Shown in pieces: positions 8,330 through 16,034 of a stretch of 35,139 nucleotides of DNA (its first letter is position 1; every line of letters starts with the position of its first letter). The stretch is from Romboutsia_C sp015668195 (GTDB lineage: Bacteria > Bacillota > Clostridia > Peptostreptococcales > Peptostreptococcaceae): positions 1 through 35,139 of the forward strand of contig NZ_JADPFC010000012.1 in NCBI RefSeq assembly GCF_015668195.1, written 5' to 3'. The position numbers were made by a program, and so were the translations under genes. A model generated the notes under the pieces. It was given only the letters and a program-made list of their open reading frames with translations, did no database searches and was not told where the DNA came from.

Positions 8330-8608
8330 TTAAGCAGCAACTATCATGTGTCTTATTACGTTTTCGTTTATCTTTAAGTTTCTATCTAATTCTTTTGGTA
8401 ATTCAACACCAGCGCTGAAGTTTACTAATACATAGTGACCTTCGTTGAACTTAGCTATTGGGTAAGCTAATTTTCTAGTTCCCCATACGTCAACGTTAGC
8501 TACTTCACCGTCAGTAGATATAACTTCCTTAACCTTGTTAAGTACAGCTTCTCTAGTTTCTTCATCAGCATTTGGCTTTACTACGAAAACTAATTCATAA
8601 TTTCTCAT
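8330..8608 (-). CDS. rpsF: 30S ribosomal protein S6
   Basis: S6 binds the central domain of 16S rRNA together with S18. The 92-residue protein begins MRNYELVFVVKPNADEE and holds the family segment VWGTRKLAYPIAKFNEGHYVL (about 61-81). It lacks the long acidic tail of E. coli S6, as is normal for Firmicutes. The ATG follows GGGAGGTG. It is the first gene of the operon, with a consensus promoter and a structured leader upstream. Confidence 0.97.
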   Translation of the reverse strand: MRNYELVFVVKPNADEETREAVLNKVKEVISTDGEVANVDVWGTRKLAYPIAKFNEGHYVLVNFSAGVELPKELDRNLKINENVIRHMIVAA

Positions 8609-8635
8609 TATCTTTTCACCTCCCTTTGGACTTAA

Positions 8636-8678
8636 CGGCTCTACTTCGTAGAGCAGAGAAATGAGATTAAAATCTCAT
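8636..8678 (-). promoter_or_regulatory. Structured 5' leader of rpsF, candidate S6:S18 autoregulatory element
   Basis: Two hairpins lie in the leader between the predicted transcription start (near 8680) and the rpsF Shine-Dalgarno sequence. The first has a 7-bp stem with a 4-base loop (8661-8667 with 8672-8678). The second has a 7-bp stem GCTCTAC/GTAGAGC with a 3-base loop (8638-8644 with 8648-8654), followed directly on the RNA by CGUUAAG, so the end of the stem reads GAGCCG. An rpsF leader motif that binds the S6:S18 complex through a CCG element is known across bacteria. I infer that this is the local version but cannot align it to the model. Confidence 0.5.
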
Positions 8679-8686
8679 ACTTACAC

Positions 8687-8715
8687 ATTTTATCATTACT
8701 AAAGATAATTGTCAA
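8687..8715 (-). promoter_or_regulatory. Sigma-A promoter of the rpsF-ssb-rpsR operon
   Basis: Minus strand: a perfect -35 TTGACA (8715-8710), a 17-base spacer, and a -10 TAAAAT (8692-8687) with an extended TG. Transcription should begin near 8680, just before the two leader hairpins. Confidence 0.85.
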
Positions 8716-8840
8716 TTTATATTTCTTCATATATTATGGTAAATTTTTTTGTTTTTAATACGTATATATTAAATTATGATGGATAATACTATTTATATAT
8801 AGCCCCCATAACTTAAATATATTTCATCCCAATCTCCCCT

Positions 8841-8871
8841 AAAAAAGAGTGACCGTAGGTCACTCTTTTTT
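8841..8871 (-). terminator. Terminator of the PLP aminotransferase gene, bidirectional form
   Basis: A stem of 14 bp (8841-8854 with 8858-8871) has a GTA loop. The GC-rich core GAGTGACC/GGTCACTC is flanked by A6 and T7 runs, so it can act on either strand. It lies directly past the stop codon at 8880. Confidence 0.9.
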
Positions 8872-8879
8872 TATACTAT

Positions 8880-10082
8880 CTATGCGTTTGCTTCTACTTC
8901 CATATATTTCTTTAAAACTTTACCTAATCTCTTGATTCCCTCAACTATTTTCTCATCTGTAGATGTTGAGTAGTTTAATCTAAAGCAATTTTCTTTTCCA
9001 CCATTAGGGAAGAATGATCCCCCTGGAACATATGCAACATTATTTGCTATACAATCTTCCATTATAACTTTTGAATCTAAATGCTTTGGTAATTCTACCC
9101 ATGTGAATAATCCGCCTTCTGGATGAGTATACTCTAAACCTTCTGGGAATTCTTCTTTAATAGTTTTTAACATAAGATCTCTACGTCTTTTATAAACTTC
9201 TTTTAATTTTTCAACATGTTTATCTAAATCATATAATTCTATGTATTTACTAACTTCTCTTTGAGATATACTAGATGCTTGTAGGTCTGCTCCTTGTTTG
9301 ACGAATATAAATTTGCTTAATATTTCATGAGATGCACATGTCCAGCCTATTCTATATCCTGGACAGAATATTTTTGAAAAGCTTCCTAGATATATTACCA
9401 ATCCTTTATTATCCATTGATTTTAAAGATGGTAATGTATCACCTTCGAATCTTAATTCACCATATGGGTTGTCTTCTATTACTGGTATTTCATATTTATT
9501 TATAATTTCCATGAACTTTTTACGTCTTTCCATCGGCCAAGTTCTTCCTGTTGGGTTTTGGAAATCTGGTATTACATATATCATTTTCACTCTATCAGTT
9601 GTTTCTAATATTTTTTCTAACTCTTCCATTATCATTCCATCTTTATCTGTTGGAACTTCTATGAATTTTGGTAAATATGCTTTAAAAGCATTTAATGCTC
9701 CTAAGTAGGATGGACTTTCACATAAAACTACGTCACCTTCGTCTAAGAAAACTTTCCCTGCAAAGTCTAATCCTTGTTGTGAACCATTAGTTATCAATAT
9801 ATCATCCTTTGTTACATTAGTTTTAGCTTTACTATTCATTCTATCAGCTATTTGTTCTCTTAAAGGAGTATAACCTTCAGTTGTAGAGTATTGAAGAGCT
9901 GATCTTCCATCCTCTTCTAAAACCATAGTAGAAATCTTTTTCATTTCCTCTATTGGGAATAATTCTGGAGCAGGTAATCCTCCAGCAAAAGATATAACCT
10001 CTGGTTTTTCCGTCAACTTTAAAAGCTCACGTATTTCTGATCCTTTTAACCCTGCCATTCTCTTTGCAAATTTAACTGCCAT
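8880..10082 (-). CDS. PLP-dependent aminotransferase, class I/II (LysN-like)
   Basis: A fold-type I aminotransferase of 400 residues with no N-terminal DNA-binding domain, so it is not a MocR-type regulator. The start ISFAGGLPAPELFP (about 30-43) and QYSTTEGYTPLRE (64-76) are typical of the 2-aminoadipate / aromatic / branched-chain group. Other landmarks are NPTG at 176-179, EDNPYGELR at 203-211, the PLP lysine K237 in SFSKIFCPGYRIGW, and the FRLNYS arginine near the C terminus that binds the substrate carboxylate. It is a cytosolic enzyme that transfers amino groups between amino acids and 2-oxo acids; the preferred substrate cannot be read from sequence. The gene appears to stand alone: a strong terminator follows and DUF951 lies 98 bases upstream. 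Confidence 0.88.
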   Translation of the reverse strand: MAVKFAKRMAGLKGSEIRELLKLTEKPEVISFAGGLPAPELFPIEEMKKISTMVLEEDGRSALQYSTTEGYTPLREQIADRMNSKAKTNVTKDDILITNGSQQGLDFAGKVFLDEGDVVLCESPSYLGALNAFKAYLPKFIEVPTDKDGMIMEELEKILETTDRVKMIYVIPDFQNPTGRTWPMERRKKFMEIINKYEIPVIEDNPYGELRFEGDTLPSLKSMDNKGLVIYLGSFSKIFCPGYRIGWTCASHEILSKFIFVKQGADLQASSISQREVSKYIELYDLDKHVEKLKEVYKRRRDLMLKTIKEEFPEGLEYTHPEGGLFTWVELPKHLDSKVIMEDCIANNVAYVPGGSFFPNGGKENCFRLNYSTSTDEKIVEGIKRLGKVLKKYMEVEANA

Positions 10083-10180
10083 AATTAAAGCACCCCCTGA
10101 AATTGTTTACCCTGTACTTTAATTATAGCAACGCCAAATTTGATTCGATACTCTCTTTGAAATTTTCTGAATTTTCTATT

Positions 10181-10369
10181 TTATTCTTTTGTAATTATCT
10201 TTTTTACTCTTTTTTCAAAAGTTTCTCTGTCTAGCATTATTTCTCTAGAGCATTTGGTGCATTTTATCTTTACATCCATACCAACTCTAGTTATTTCGAA
10301 TTCTTTATTTCCACAAGGATGTTGTTTTTTCATTTCAACAACATCTCCTAGCTTAATACTTATAGGCAT
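10181..10369 (-). CDS. DUF951 family protein
   Basis: A 62-residue protein of the DUF951 (YyzM-like) family. It shows the family start LGDVVEMKKQHPCG (about 7-20) and a C-terminal KCTKCSREIMLDR segment. H17, C19, C37 and C40 could form a small zinc-ribbon-like site. The function is unknown. Family members are often encoded close to parB, rpsF and dnaA near the origin, as here. The ATG follows AAGGAGTG, and it begins 15 bases after the DUF3343 gene, so the two probably form one transcript. Confidence 0.85.
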   Translation of the reverse strand: MPISIKLGDVVEMKKQHPCGNKEFEITRVGMDVKIKCTKCSREIMLDRETFEKRVKKIITKE

Positions 10370-10384
10370 CTAAATTCACTCCTT

Positions 10385-10648
10385 TTAAACTATCTCTGTT
10401 GCTTCTTTTTTTCCATTTTCTAACTTAACTATTTTATATATACCTTTATATTCTACATCACTTTCTTTTAAAGTTTCTTTTACTTTTTCTATATCATTGT
10501 ATAAAAATCTTATTGAAATTCCACAACTAGCCGTTATCTCTCTTGGTGTAGGTAATGTTGTACATACTATTTCCTTTTCCTTTAATAACTTCTCTGTTCT
10601 TATTGCATGATGTGTTGAGTTAAATGATACTATATACATTTCATTCAT
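10385..10648 (-). CDS. DUF3343 family protein
   Basis: An 87-residue protein with a family-typical start MYIVSFNSTHHAIRTEKLLKE and a central TPREITASCGISIRF segment (about 53-67) containing its two notable features: a conserved-looking P-R pair and the sole buried-type Cys at residue 62. DUF3343 proteins are commonly encoded beside yedF and class V aminotransferases in anaerobes that handle selenium. They are thought to take part in mobilising sulfur or selenium, but no biochemical role is established to my knowledge. The ATG follows AAAGAGGAA. A hairpin terminator separates it from yedF. Confidence 0.82.
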   Translation of the reverse strand: MNEMYIVSFNSTHHAIRTEKLLKEKEIVCTTLPTPREITASCGISIRFLYNDIEKVKETLKESDVEYKGIYKIVKLENGKKEATEIV

Positions 10649-10695
10649 TGTTTTTCCTCTTTCTAATCTAGTTATTATAAATATTATTTTATATA

Positions 10696-10728
10696 AATAA
10701 GGCTACATATACAATATGTAACCTTATT
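10696..10728 (-). terminator. Terminator of yedF
   Basis: A 15-bp stem (10696-10710 with 10714-10728) has a 3-base loop and one G-U pair in the minus-strand RNA. It is followed by a U-rich but interrupted tract (TTATTTATAT). It lies just past the yedF stop and before the DUF3343 gene, so read-through is likely. Confidence 0.6.
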
Positions 10729-10735
10729 ATGTCCA

Positions 10736-11326
10736 TTATATAGATATAGTTTGTAATGAGTTATTCATTACTTCTACAATATTATACATATTAGTAACTG
10801 TACCTACTTGTAATGATTCTTTTAAATTATAATAATCTAAACATGTACCACAAGATAGTACTTCTACTCCATTACTTTCTAGTATTTTTAAGTTTTCTAC
10901 TGTAGCTTCATTTACTGTTGTAAGTCTTACTCCTGAATTGACAAATACTATGTGTTTTGGATATGGCTTAGTTTCTGTCAAAGTGTATATATATCCTTTT
11001 ATAAGAACTTCTCCTAGTTCATCATTTCCTTGTCCCATTTTATCTGAAGATATAAATATACACTTATTATCTAGATCGACCTTCGTGTCTTCTTCTATTT
11101 TTACATTTTCACCTTTTATTATTTCAACTACTATTAAATCTTCTTCTTCTCTTAAAACGCTACTTTCACAATTAGATGACTTTGATAACTTTATTATATT
11201 TTCTTTTGCCATTGTATTATCTACTGTGACTCTTATAACTCCATTTTCTAACTTATCTAATTCTTTCTTTGTATTTATTACTGGCTTTGGACACGCTAGT
11301 CCTCTTGCATCTATTTCTATTAGCAT
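10736..11326 (-). CDS. yedF: YedF-type sulfur/selenium transferase-like protein
   Basis: A two-domain protein of 196 residues. The N-terminal TusA-like domain (about 1-70) carries ARGLACPKPV with C12 in the CPxP motif that holds persulfide in TusA. The C-terminal DsrE-like domain (about 86-196) starts CIFISSDKMGQGNDELG and ends with a CGTC pair (C159, C162). This layout matches the family named selenium-metabolism protein YedF, which co-occurs with selenophosphate synthase (SelD) across genomes. The likely role is delivery of sulfur or selenium from a cysteine desulfurase-like donor; a class V aminotransferase is encoded two genes upstream. The ATG follows GGAGAGG. No in-frame TGA is present, so it is not itself a selenoprotein. 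Confidence 0.88.
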   Translation of the reverse strand: MLIEIDARGLACPKPVINTKKELDKLENGVIRVTVDNTMAKENIIKLSKSSNCESSVLREEEDLIVVEIIKGENVKIEEDTKVDLDNKCIFISSDKMGQGNDELGEVLIKGYIYTLTETKPYPKHIVFVNSGVRLTTVNEATVENLKILESNGVEVLSCGTCLDYYNLKESLQVGTVTNMYNIVEVMNNSLQTISI

Positions 11327-11531
11327 AATATCCTCTCCTTACATATTCCTTAAAATAATTCTATCACATATGTAAATTTAAACGTTATAGATTATTTCTA
11401 TACAATTACTTATCAAATTAATTTTAATTATAAGAAATTTATTTCTTTGATTTTATCGAAATACACGGCTAACTTTCAAATTGTTTATCTTATGACTTAA
11501 TTTCAAGATGAATATCCTATAAACTTATTAA

Positions 11532-11571
11532 AAATAAAACAGATATAGCAAATGCTATATCTGTTTTATTT
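11532..11571 (-). terminator. Long hairpin terminator of the XRE-TPR gene
   Basis: A perfect 19-bp stem (11532-11550 with 11553-11571) closes a 2-base loop. It ends in TTTTATTT on the minus strand and in a T-rich tail on the plus strand. It is 2 bases past the stop codon at 11574. The rest of the gap to yedF (11327-11531) shows no coding sequence. Confidence 0.85.
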
Positions 11572-11573
11572 TT

Positions 11574-12866
11574 CTATATTATTTCTAAATTTTTATATAA
11601 AACTACCCCTTTGTGGTAGTACTCTAATTCTTTTTCCTTAGATATATTTGAATATAATTCTCCTAACTCAATATATAATTCAGCTAGTGTTTTAGTATCT
11701 CCCAATTCAGATACTATGTTTGCACACTTATATAGGTATTCTATAGCCGATGTATTTTCATTTTGTGCTTTGTGTATCTTAGAATACAACTTTAAAGCTT
11801 TATATTCGTTGCACTTGTTTTTTGATTTTATAGATAATGCTAGCGCTACTTTACAATACTTTTTAGCTTCTTCAAAATCTTTATTTTCAATATATGCATC
11901 TACTATTTTAGATAAACTCTTTATAGTTATCTTATCTTCACTATTTTTATTTATATTATAGGCTTTTTGAGAATACTCTAAAACCTTATCTATATTTCCT
12001 AGGTTTTTATATATATCAGATATTCTCAGATAAACATTTGCTATTCCTGATTTATTTTCTTCTTCCTCTAATAACTCTAATGCCCTTTTAAAACATTCCT
12101 TAGAATCATCATACTTTCCAGCTCTTAAGAAATTATTAGCCTTTAATAACAACATATCTATTTCTTCTTTTATATTATTTTGCATTTCTATATCACTAAT
12201 CTTATTTATATAGTATAAAGACTTTTCAGAGTCATTTAACTTCATGTAAGAATATGCCATATTACTATATAAATCTTTATGAATACTCATATCTTCGATT
12301 TGACCCTCTAGCAGTAAGTCCTCTGCAAATCCTAGATGTGTTATAGCACCTTTGAAAAATGCTTCTTGTACATATACTTTTCCTATATTTAAATAACATC
12401 TAAATATATTTTCTTTATCATTATCTTTTATAAAATAATACAAAGCTTTTTCTAAATTTCCAACTACAAGATTATAGTCTTCTTTTTTTAGATTGATTGT
12501 TCCTAATAAAAAATTACATTTCCCATAATTATCTATTAAATTAAATTTTTTGCATATACTTAAAACTTTATTTATTAATTCTTCCGCTTTTTCAAGTTCT
12601 CCTCTTTTTATATGAATTTCACTTTGAAGAATTAAGTTATCTGTTATCCTTCTAGATTGCATTTCTTTAGTCTCTAGTAAATAGTCTACACTTACTTCTA
12701 ACTTTTGTGATAAGTAATCTAATAACTCATGACTTGTATGAGATTTATCTCTCTCTATATGACTTATTTGAGCTGCTGTTATTCTATCTCCAGCTAACTC
12801 TTTTAATGTCATATTTTTTTCTTTTCTTAGTTTCTTAATTTTCTCTCCTAAGCTTAGAATGTCCAT
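11574..12866 (-). CDS. XRE-family regulator with TPR repeats
   Basis: The 430-residue protein has an N-terminal helix-turn-helix of the Xre/SinR type (about 6-63: LGEKIKKLRKEKNMTLKELA, then ITAAQISHIERD). Its remaining 350 residues are tetratricopeptide-like helical pairs, recognisable by repeated A-x-x-Y/L and ALxLLE patterns (for example about 95-110, 135-150, 250-270, 285-300 and 365-385). This is the architecture of RRNPP-type regulators, which bind signal peptides. No small export-type peptide gene is visible next to it (both flanks were read on both strands), so a peptide ligand is unproven. It lies between yedF and the class V aminotransferase, with its own terminator, so it may regulate these neighbours. 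The ATG follows AAGGGGGAAA. Confidence 0.85.
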   Translation of the reverse strand: MDILSLGEKIKKLRKEKNMTLKELAGDRITAAQISHIERDKSHTSHELLDYLSQKLEVSVDYLLETKEMQSRRITDNLILQSEIHIKRGELEKAEELINKVLSICKKFNLIDNYGKCNFLLGTINLKKEDYNLVVGNLEKALYYFIKDNDKENIFRCYLNIGKVYVQEAFFKGAITHLGFAEDLLLEGQIEDMSIHKDLYSNMAYSYMKLNDSEKSLYYINKISDIEMQNNIKEEIDMLLLKANNFLRAGKYDDSKECFKRALELLEEEENKSGIANVYLRISDIYKNLGNIDKVLEYSQKAYNINKNSEDKITIKSLSKIVDAYIENKDFEEAKKYCKVALALSIKSKNKCNEYKALKLYSKIHKAQNENTSAIEYLYKCANIVSELGDTKTLAELYIELGELYSNISKEKELEYYHKGVVLYKNLEII

Positions 12867-13064
12867 ATTAAAATTTCCCCCTTGAAACCATTTTCTTATA
12901 AGATGATTATAACTTAAATTTATATTAAAAACACTATGTATTTTGTAATATTTTACCTATTTATGTAGGTTTAATTAAATTTTCTTTTAGTTTTTTGTTA
13001 ATATAAAGCAAATTTAACTTTATTTTCAATTTATATATTTTAAAATTTATCTATGTACTTTCAT

Positions 13065-13106
13065 AAAAAAAGGTGTCTTAAAAATTATTTTAAGACACCT
13101 TTTTTT
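13065..13106 (-). terminator. Terminator of the class V aminotransferase gene
   Basis: A 19-bp stem (13065-13083 with 13088-13106), with GGTGTCTTAAAA/TTTTAAGACACC at its core, is flanked by A7 and T8-9 runs, so it works in both directions. It lies 7 bases past the stop codon. Upstream on the other side (12867-13064) is AT-rich sequence with no gene seen. Confidence 0.92.
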
Positions 13107-13113
13107 TTATCTG

Positions 13114-14256
13114 TTAGTTATTTTTAGAAATTTCTTTTAAAGCCTCTACGGCTTTATCTATTTCTTCTTTAGTATTAAAGTACCCTAAGCTAAATCTAAC
13201 TGCACCTTGCTCTAGGGTTCCTAAAGTTTTATGAGCTAATGGCGCACAGTGTATACCAGATCTAGTGGCTATATCATATTCACTATCTAGTATAAAAGTT
13301 ATCTCTCCAGAATCCATATCTCCAATATTTATTGCTATAACTGCTGCCCTTTTTTTGCTATCTTTAGTACCATATATCTTTATATTAGGAACTTCTTCTA
13401 ATTTATCTAACATATACTGACATAGTTCTTCTTCATGTAATCTTATATTATCTATACCTTTTTCTAATATAAATTTTACTCCTTCATTTAATCCTGCTAT
13501 TCCAGGAGTATTGTGTGTTCCAGATTCATATCTATCAGGAACTATTTCAGGTTGAAATAAGTCCTCTGATTTACTTCCTGTTCCACCTTCTTTTAAAATA
13601 TCTACACTAAGGCCTTCTCTTATATATAAGATACCTGTTCCTTGAGGTCCAAGTAAGCACTTATGGCCTGGAGCAGCTATCATATCTACATTCATATCTT
13701 TTACATCAATAGAATACACTCCCGCTGTTTGTGATGCATCTACTAAGTATAATATATTATTTTCTTTAGCTATCTCTCCTACGGCTTTTATGTCTACTAA
13801 AGTTCCTACTACATTTGATGCATGAGTAGTTACTATTAATTTCGTATTTGGTTTTATTGCATTTTTTATATCATTTACGTCTAAGAAACCTTCTTTATTG
13901 CAGTTAACTATTGTATTTGAGATTCCTCTTGCTTCTAGGGATTTTATTGGTCTTATTACAGAATTATGCTCCATACTTGTTGTTATTATATGGTCGCCTT
14001 CTTTGACAGCACCTTTTATAGCTAAATTTAATGAATCAGTAGCATTATTTGTAAATATTATATTCATAGGATTATCTATATTAAATAACTTTGCTATATT
14101 TTCTCTTGCGTCATAAATCTCTCTTGCTGCCCTCATAGCCATTTTATGTCCAGCTCTTCCTGGATTAGCACAATATTTTTTCATACAATCCATTATAGAA
14201 TCATAAACTTGCTCTGGTTTAGGGTATGTAGTTGCAGCATTGTCTAAGTAAATCAT
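13114..14256 (-). CDS. Class V aminotransferase, cysteine desulfurase-like
   Basis: A 380-residue PLP enzyme starting IYLDNAATTYPKP, as cysteine desulfurases do. It has EHNSV (96-100), HASNVVGT (145-152), DASQTAG (173-179), the PLP lysine K199 in APGHKCLLGPQG, and a sulfur-accepting Cys, C337, in RSGIHCAP. It would remove sulfur (or selenium) from cysteine (or selenocysteine) and form an enzyme persulfide. The subfamily found next to yedF and DUF3343 differs from the housekeeping IscS/NifS proteins and is usually annotated as cysteine desulfurase family protein. No IscU or tRNA thiolase is adjacent, so Fe-S assembly is not indicated by context. It is 20 bases after parB and probably co-transcribed with parA-parB, because no terminator separates them. 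Confidence 0.88.
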   Translation of the reverse strand: MIYLDNAATTYPKPEQVYDSIMDCMKKYCANPGRAGHKMAMRAAREIYDARENIAKLFNIDNPMNIIFTNNATDSLNLAIKGAVKEGDHIITTSMEHNSVIRPIKSLEARGISNTIVNCNKEGFLDVNDIKNAIKPNTKLIVTTHASNVVGTLVDIKAVGEIAKENNILYLVDASQTAGVYSIDVKDMNVDMIAAPGHKCLLGPQGTGILYIREGLSVDILKEGGTGSKSEDLFQPEIVPDRYESGTHNTPGIAGLNEGVKFILEKGIDNIRLHEEELCQYMLDKLEEVPNIKIYGTKDSKKRAAVIAINIGDMDSGEITFILDSEYDIATRSGIHCAPLAHKTLGTLEQGAVRFSLGYFNTKEEIDKAVEALKEISKNN

Positions 14257-14276
14257 ATAAATTTCCTCACTTTACA

Positions 14277-15152
14277 TTAATTATCTTCAAGCATCATTGA
14301 TATTATATTATTTAATTCTTCATCATTATAATATTCTATCTCTATTTTTCCCTTTTTCTTCCCTTTTGATATATTTACTTTTGTTCCAAATATATTCATA
14401 AGTTTTTCTTCTACATCAACTATAAATATATCTTTCTCTTTTATTTTCTTTGGTACTTCTTTTGTATTATTTTCTGCAATAGTTTTAACTAAATTTTCAG
14501 TTGCTCTAACTGAAAGCTCTTCTTCTATAACTCTCTTTGCTAATTCTTCTTGTAACTCTTTGTCTGATATTCTAAGTAATGCCTTACCATGGCCAGCTGT
14601 CATTTGACAACTTTCTATCATCTTCATTACTGCTTCTCCAAGATTTAATAACCTTAAAGTATTTGTTATATGTGGTCTACTTTTTCCTACTGCTTCTGAT
14701 ATTTCTTCTTGAGTGACTTTATAATGGTCTATTAATCCTTTGTAAGCTAAGGCTTCTTCAATAGAGTTTAAATCTTCTCTTTGTAAGTTCTCTATCAAAG
14801 CTATCTCCATTATATCTTTCATTGGTATATCTTTAATAACAACAGGAACTTCTTTTAATTTTGCCATCTTAGATGCTCTGTATCTTCTTTCTCCTGCTAT
14901 TATCATATATTTGCCATTTTCATCTGGCTTTACTACTATTGGTTGTAATACCCCATAGTTTTTTATAGATTCTGATAAAATTTGTATTTTCTCTTCATCA
15001 AACACTTTTCTTGGCTGAGTTTCATTAGGATATATATTCTTTAATTCTATACTTATTATATCTTTACTATCTATTCCTTCTTTAATTTCTGGAATTAAGG
15101 CACTAAGACCTCTTCCTAATCTATTTGTTCTTTTAGACGATTTTTTTTCCAT
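14277..15152 (-). CDS. parB: Chromosome-partitioning protein ParB (Spo0J)
   Basis: ParB loads at parS sites near oriC, spreads as a CTP-dependent clamp and recruits SMC. The 291 residues show the N-terminal ParA-interacting segment LGRGLSAL (12-19), the CTP-binding motif GERRYRA (87-93), ENLQRED (121-127) and a helix-turn-helix (about 145-169, VTQEEISEAVGKSRPHITN), followed by a C-terminal dimerisation region. The ATG lies one base after the parA stop, with its Shine-Dalgarno sequence (AGGAGGAT) in the end of parA, so the two are translationally coupled. Its paralogue Noc is encoded upstream of parA. Only one degenerate parS-like site was found in the window. Confidence 0.96.
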   Translation of the reverse strand: MEKKSSKRTNRLGRGLSALIPEIKEGIDSKDIISIELKNIYPNETQPRKVFDEEKIQILSESIKNYGVLQPIVVKPDENGKYMIIAGERRYRASKMAKLKEVPVVIKDIPMKDIMEIALIENLQREDLNSIEEALAYKGLIDHYKVTQEEISEAVGKSRPHITNTLRLLNLGEAVMKMIESCQMTAGHGKALLRISDKELQEELAKRVIEEELSVRATENLVKTIAENNTKEVPKKIKEKDIFIVDVEEKLMNIFGTKVNISKGKKKGKIEIEYYNDEELNNIISMMLEDN

Positions 15153-15153
15153 A

Positions 15154-15927
15154 TTATATTATATCCTCCTCTAAATCTATGAACTCTTCTGCTAAGTCCA
15201 TGTATGCCTCTGCTCCCCTGCATCTTGCATCATAATATATAACTGGCTTTCCATGACTAGGTGCTTCTGCTAATCTAACATTTCTAGGAATTAATGTAGT
15301 ATATACACTTCCCTTGAAATACCTTTTTACCTCTTCAACTACCTGTATTGATAAATTAGCTCTTCCATCAAACATACTAAGGACTACTCCTTGTATCTCT
15401 ATATTGGGATTAAGTCTAGATTTAACTAGCTTTATAGTTTCCATAAGCTGACTTACACCTTCTAGCGCATAATATTCACACTGTATTGGTATTAATACAC
15501 TATCTACTGCTGTAAGACAGTTTATAGTTAGCATTCCTAATGAAGGAGGACAATCTATAAATATATAGTCATAATCTTTTCTTACGCATTCTATAGCATT
15601 TTTTAATACATATTCTCTTTTGTCCATATTAGTAAGCTCTATTTCTGCTCCTGATAACTCAGTTGCTGAAGCAATGGTATCTACATTTTCAAACTCTGTA
15701 GGTAAAATTGCCTCTCTTATATCTACATCATCTAACATTACTTCATATATAGTGTTTTCTACCTCTTTTTTCTCTATTCCATATCCACTAGTTGTATTTC
15801 CTTGTGGATCTAAATCTAGCACTAGTACTTTTTTACCCATCTTTCCTATACTTGCACTTAAATTTACATTAGTTGTAGTTTTTCCTACTCCACCTTTTTG
15901 ATTAAAAACTGCTATAACTTTTCCCAC
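15154..15927 (-). CDS. parA: Chromosome-partitioning ATPase ParA (Soj)
   Basis: A deviant-Walker ATPase of 257 residues that drives origin segregation with ParB and, as Soj in Bacillus, controls DnaA activity. It has KGGVGKTT at 11-18 (the deviant Walker A with the signature lysine K11), DLDPQGN at 38-44 and the Walker B segment DYIFIDCPPSLGML at about 116-129. The longest open frame starts 11 codons earlier at 15960, but the GTG at 15927 follows GGGGGG at a 7-base distance and gives the family start GKVIAVFNQKGGVGKT. The short form is therefore called. It sits between noc and parB; noc ends in its own terminator, so parA needs a promoter in the 16032-15928 gap. Confidence 0.95.
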   Translation of the reverse strand: MGKVIAVFNQKGGVGKTTTNVNLSASIGKMGKKVLVLDLDPQGNTTSGYGIEKKEVENTIYEVMLDDVDIREAILPTEFENVDTIASATELSGAEIELTNMDKREYVLKNAIECVRKDYDYIFIDCPPSLGMLTINCLTAVDSVLIPIQCEYYALEGVSQLMETIKLVKSRLNPNIEIQGVVLSMFDGRANLSIQVVEEVKRYFKGSVYTTLIPRNVRLAEAPSHGKPVIYYDARCRGAEAYMDLAEEFIDLEEDII

Positions 15928-16009
15928 AAGATTTCCCCCCTTGTTTCTTCTAAAATTCACTTTTTCAAATTTTATAGTATAAAATTTTTAATTCTAATTT
16001 TGATAAAAA

Positions 16010-16034
16010 AAGGCTACTGCCAAGCAGTAACCTT
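16010..16034 (-). terminator. Terminator of noc
   Basis: An 11-bp stem (16010-16020 with 16024-16034), with one U-G pair in the minus-strand RNA and a 3-base loop, is followed by seven T (16011-16005). It overlaps the noc stop codon. Confidence 0.85.

Noticed and set aside
10938..11375. 145-residue plus-strand open frame opposite yedF
   Set aside because: Antisense shadow; yedF on the other strand has all family motifs and a good start.
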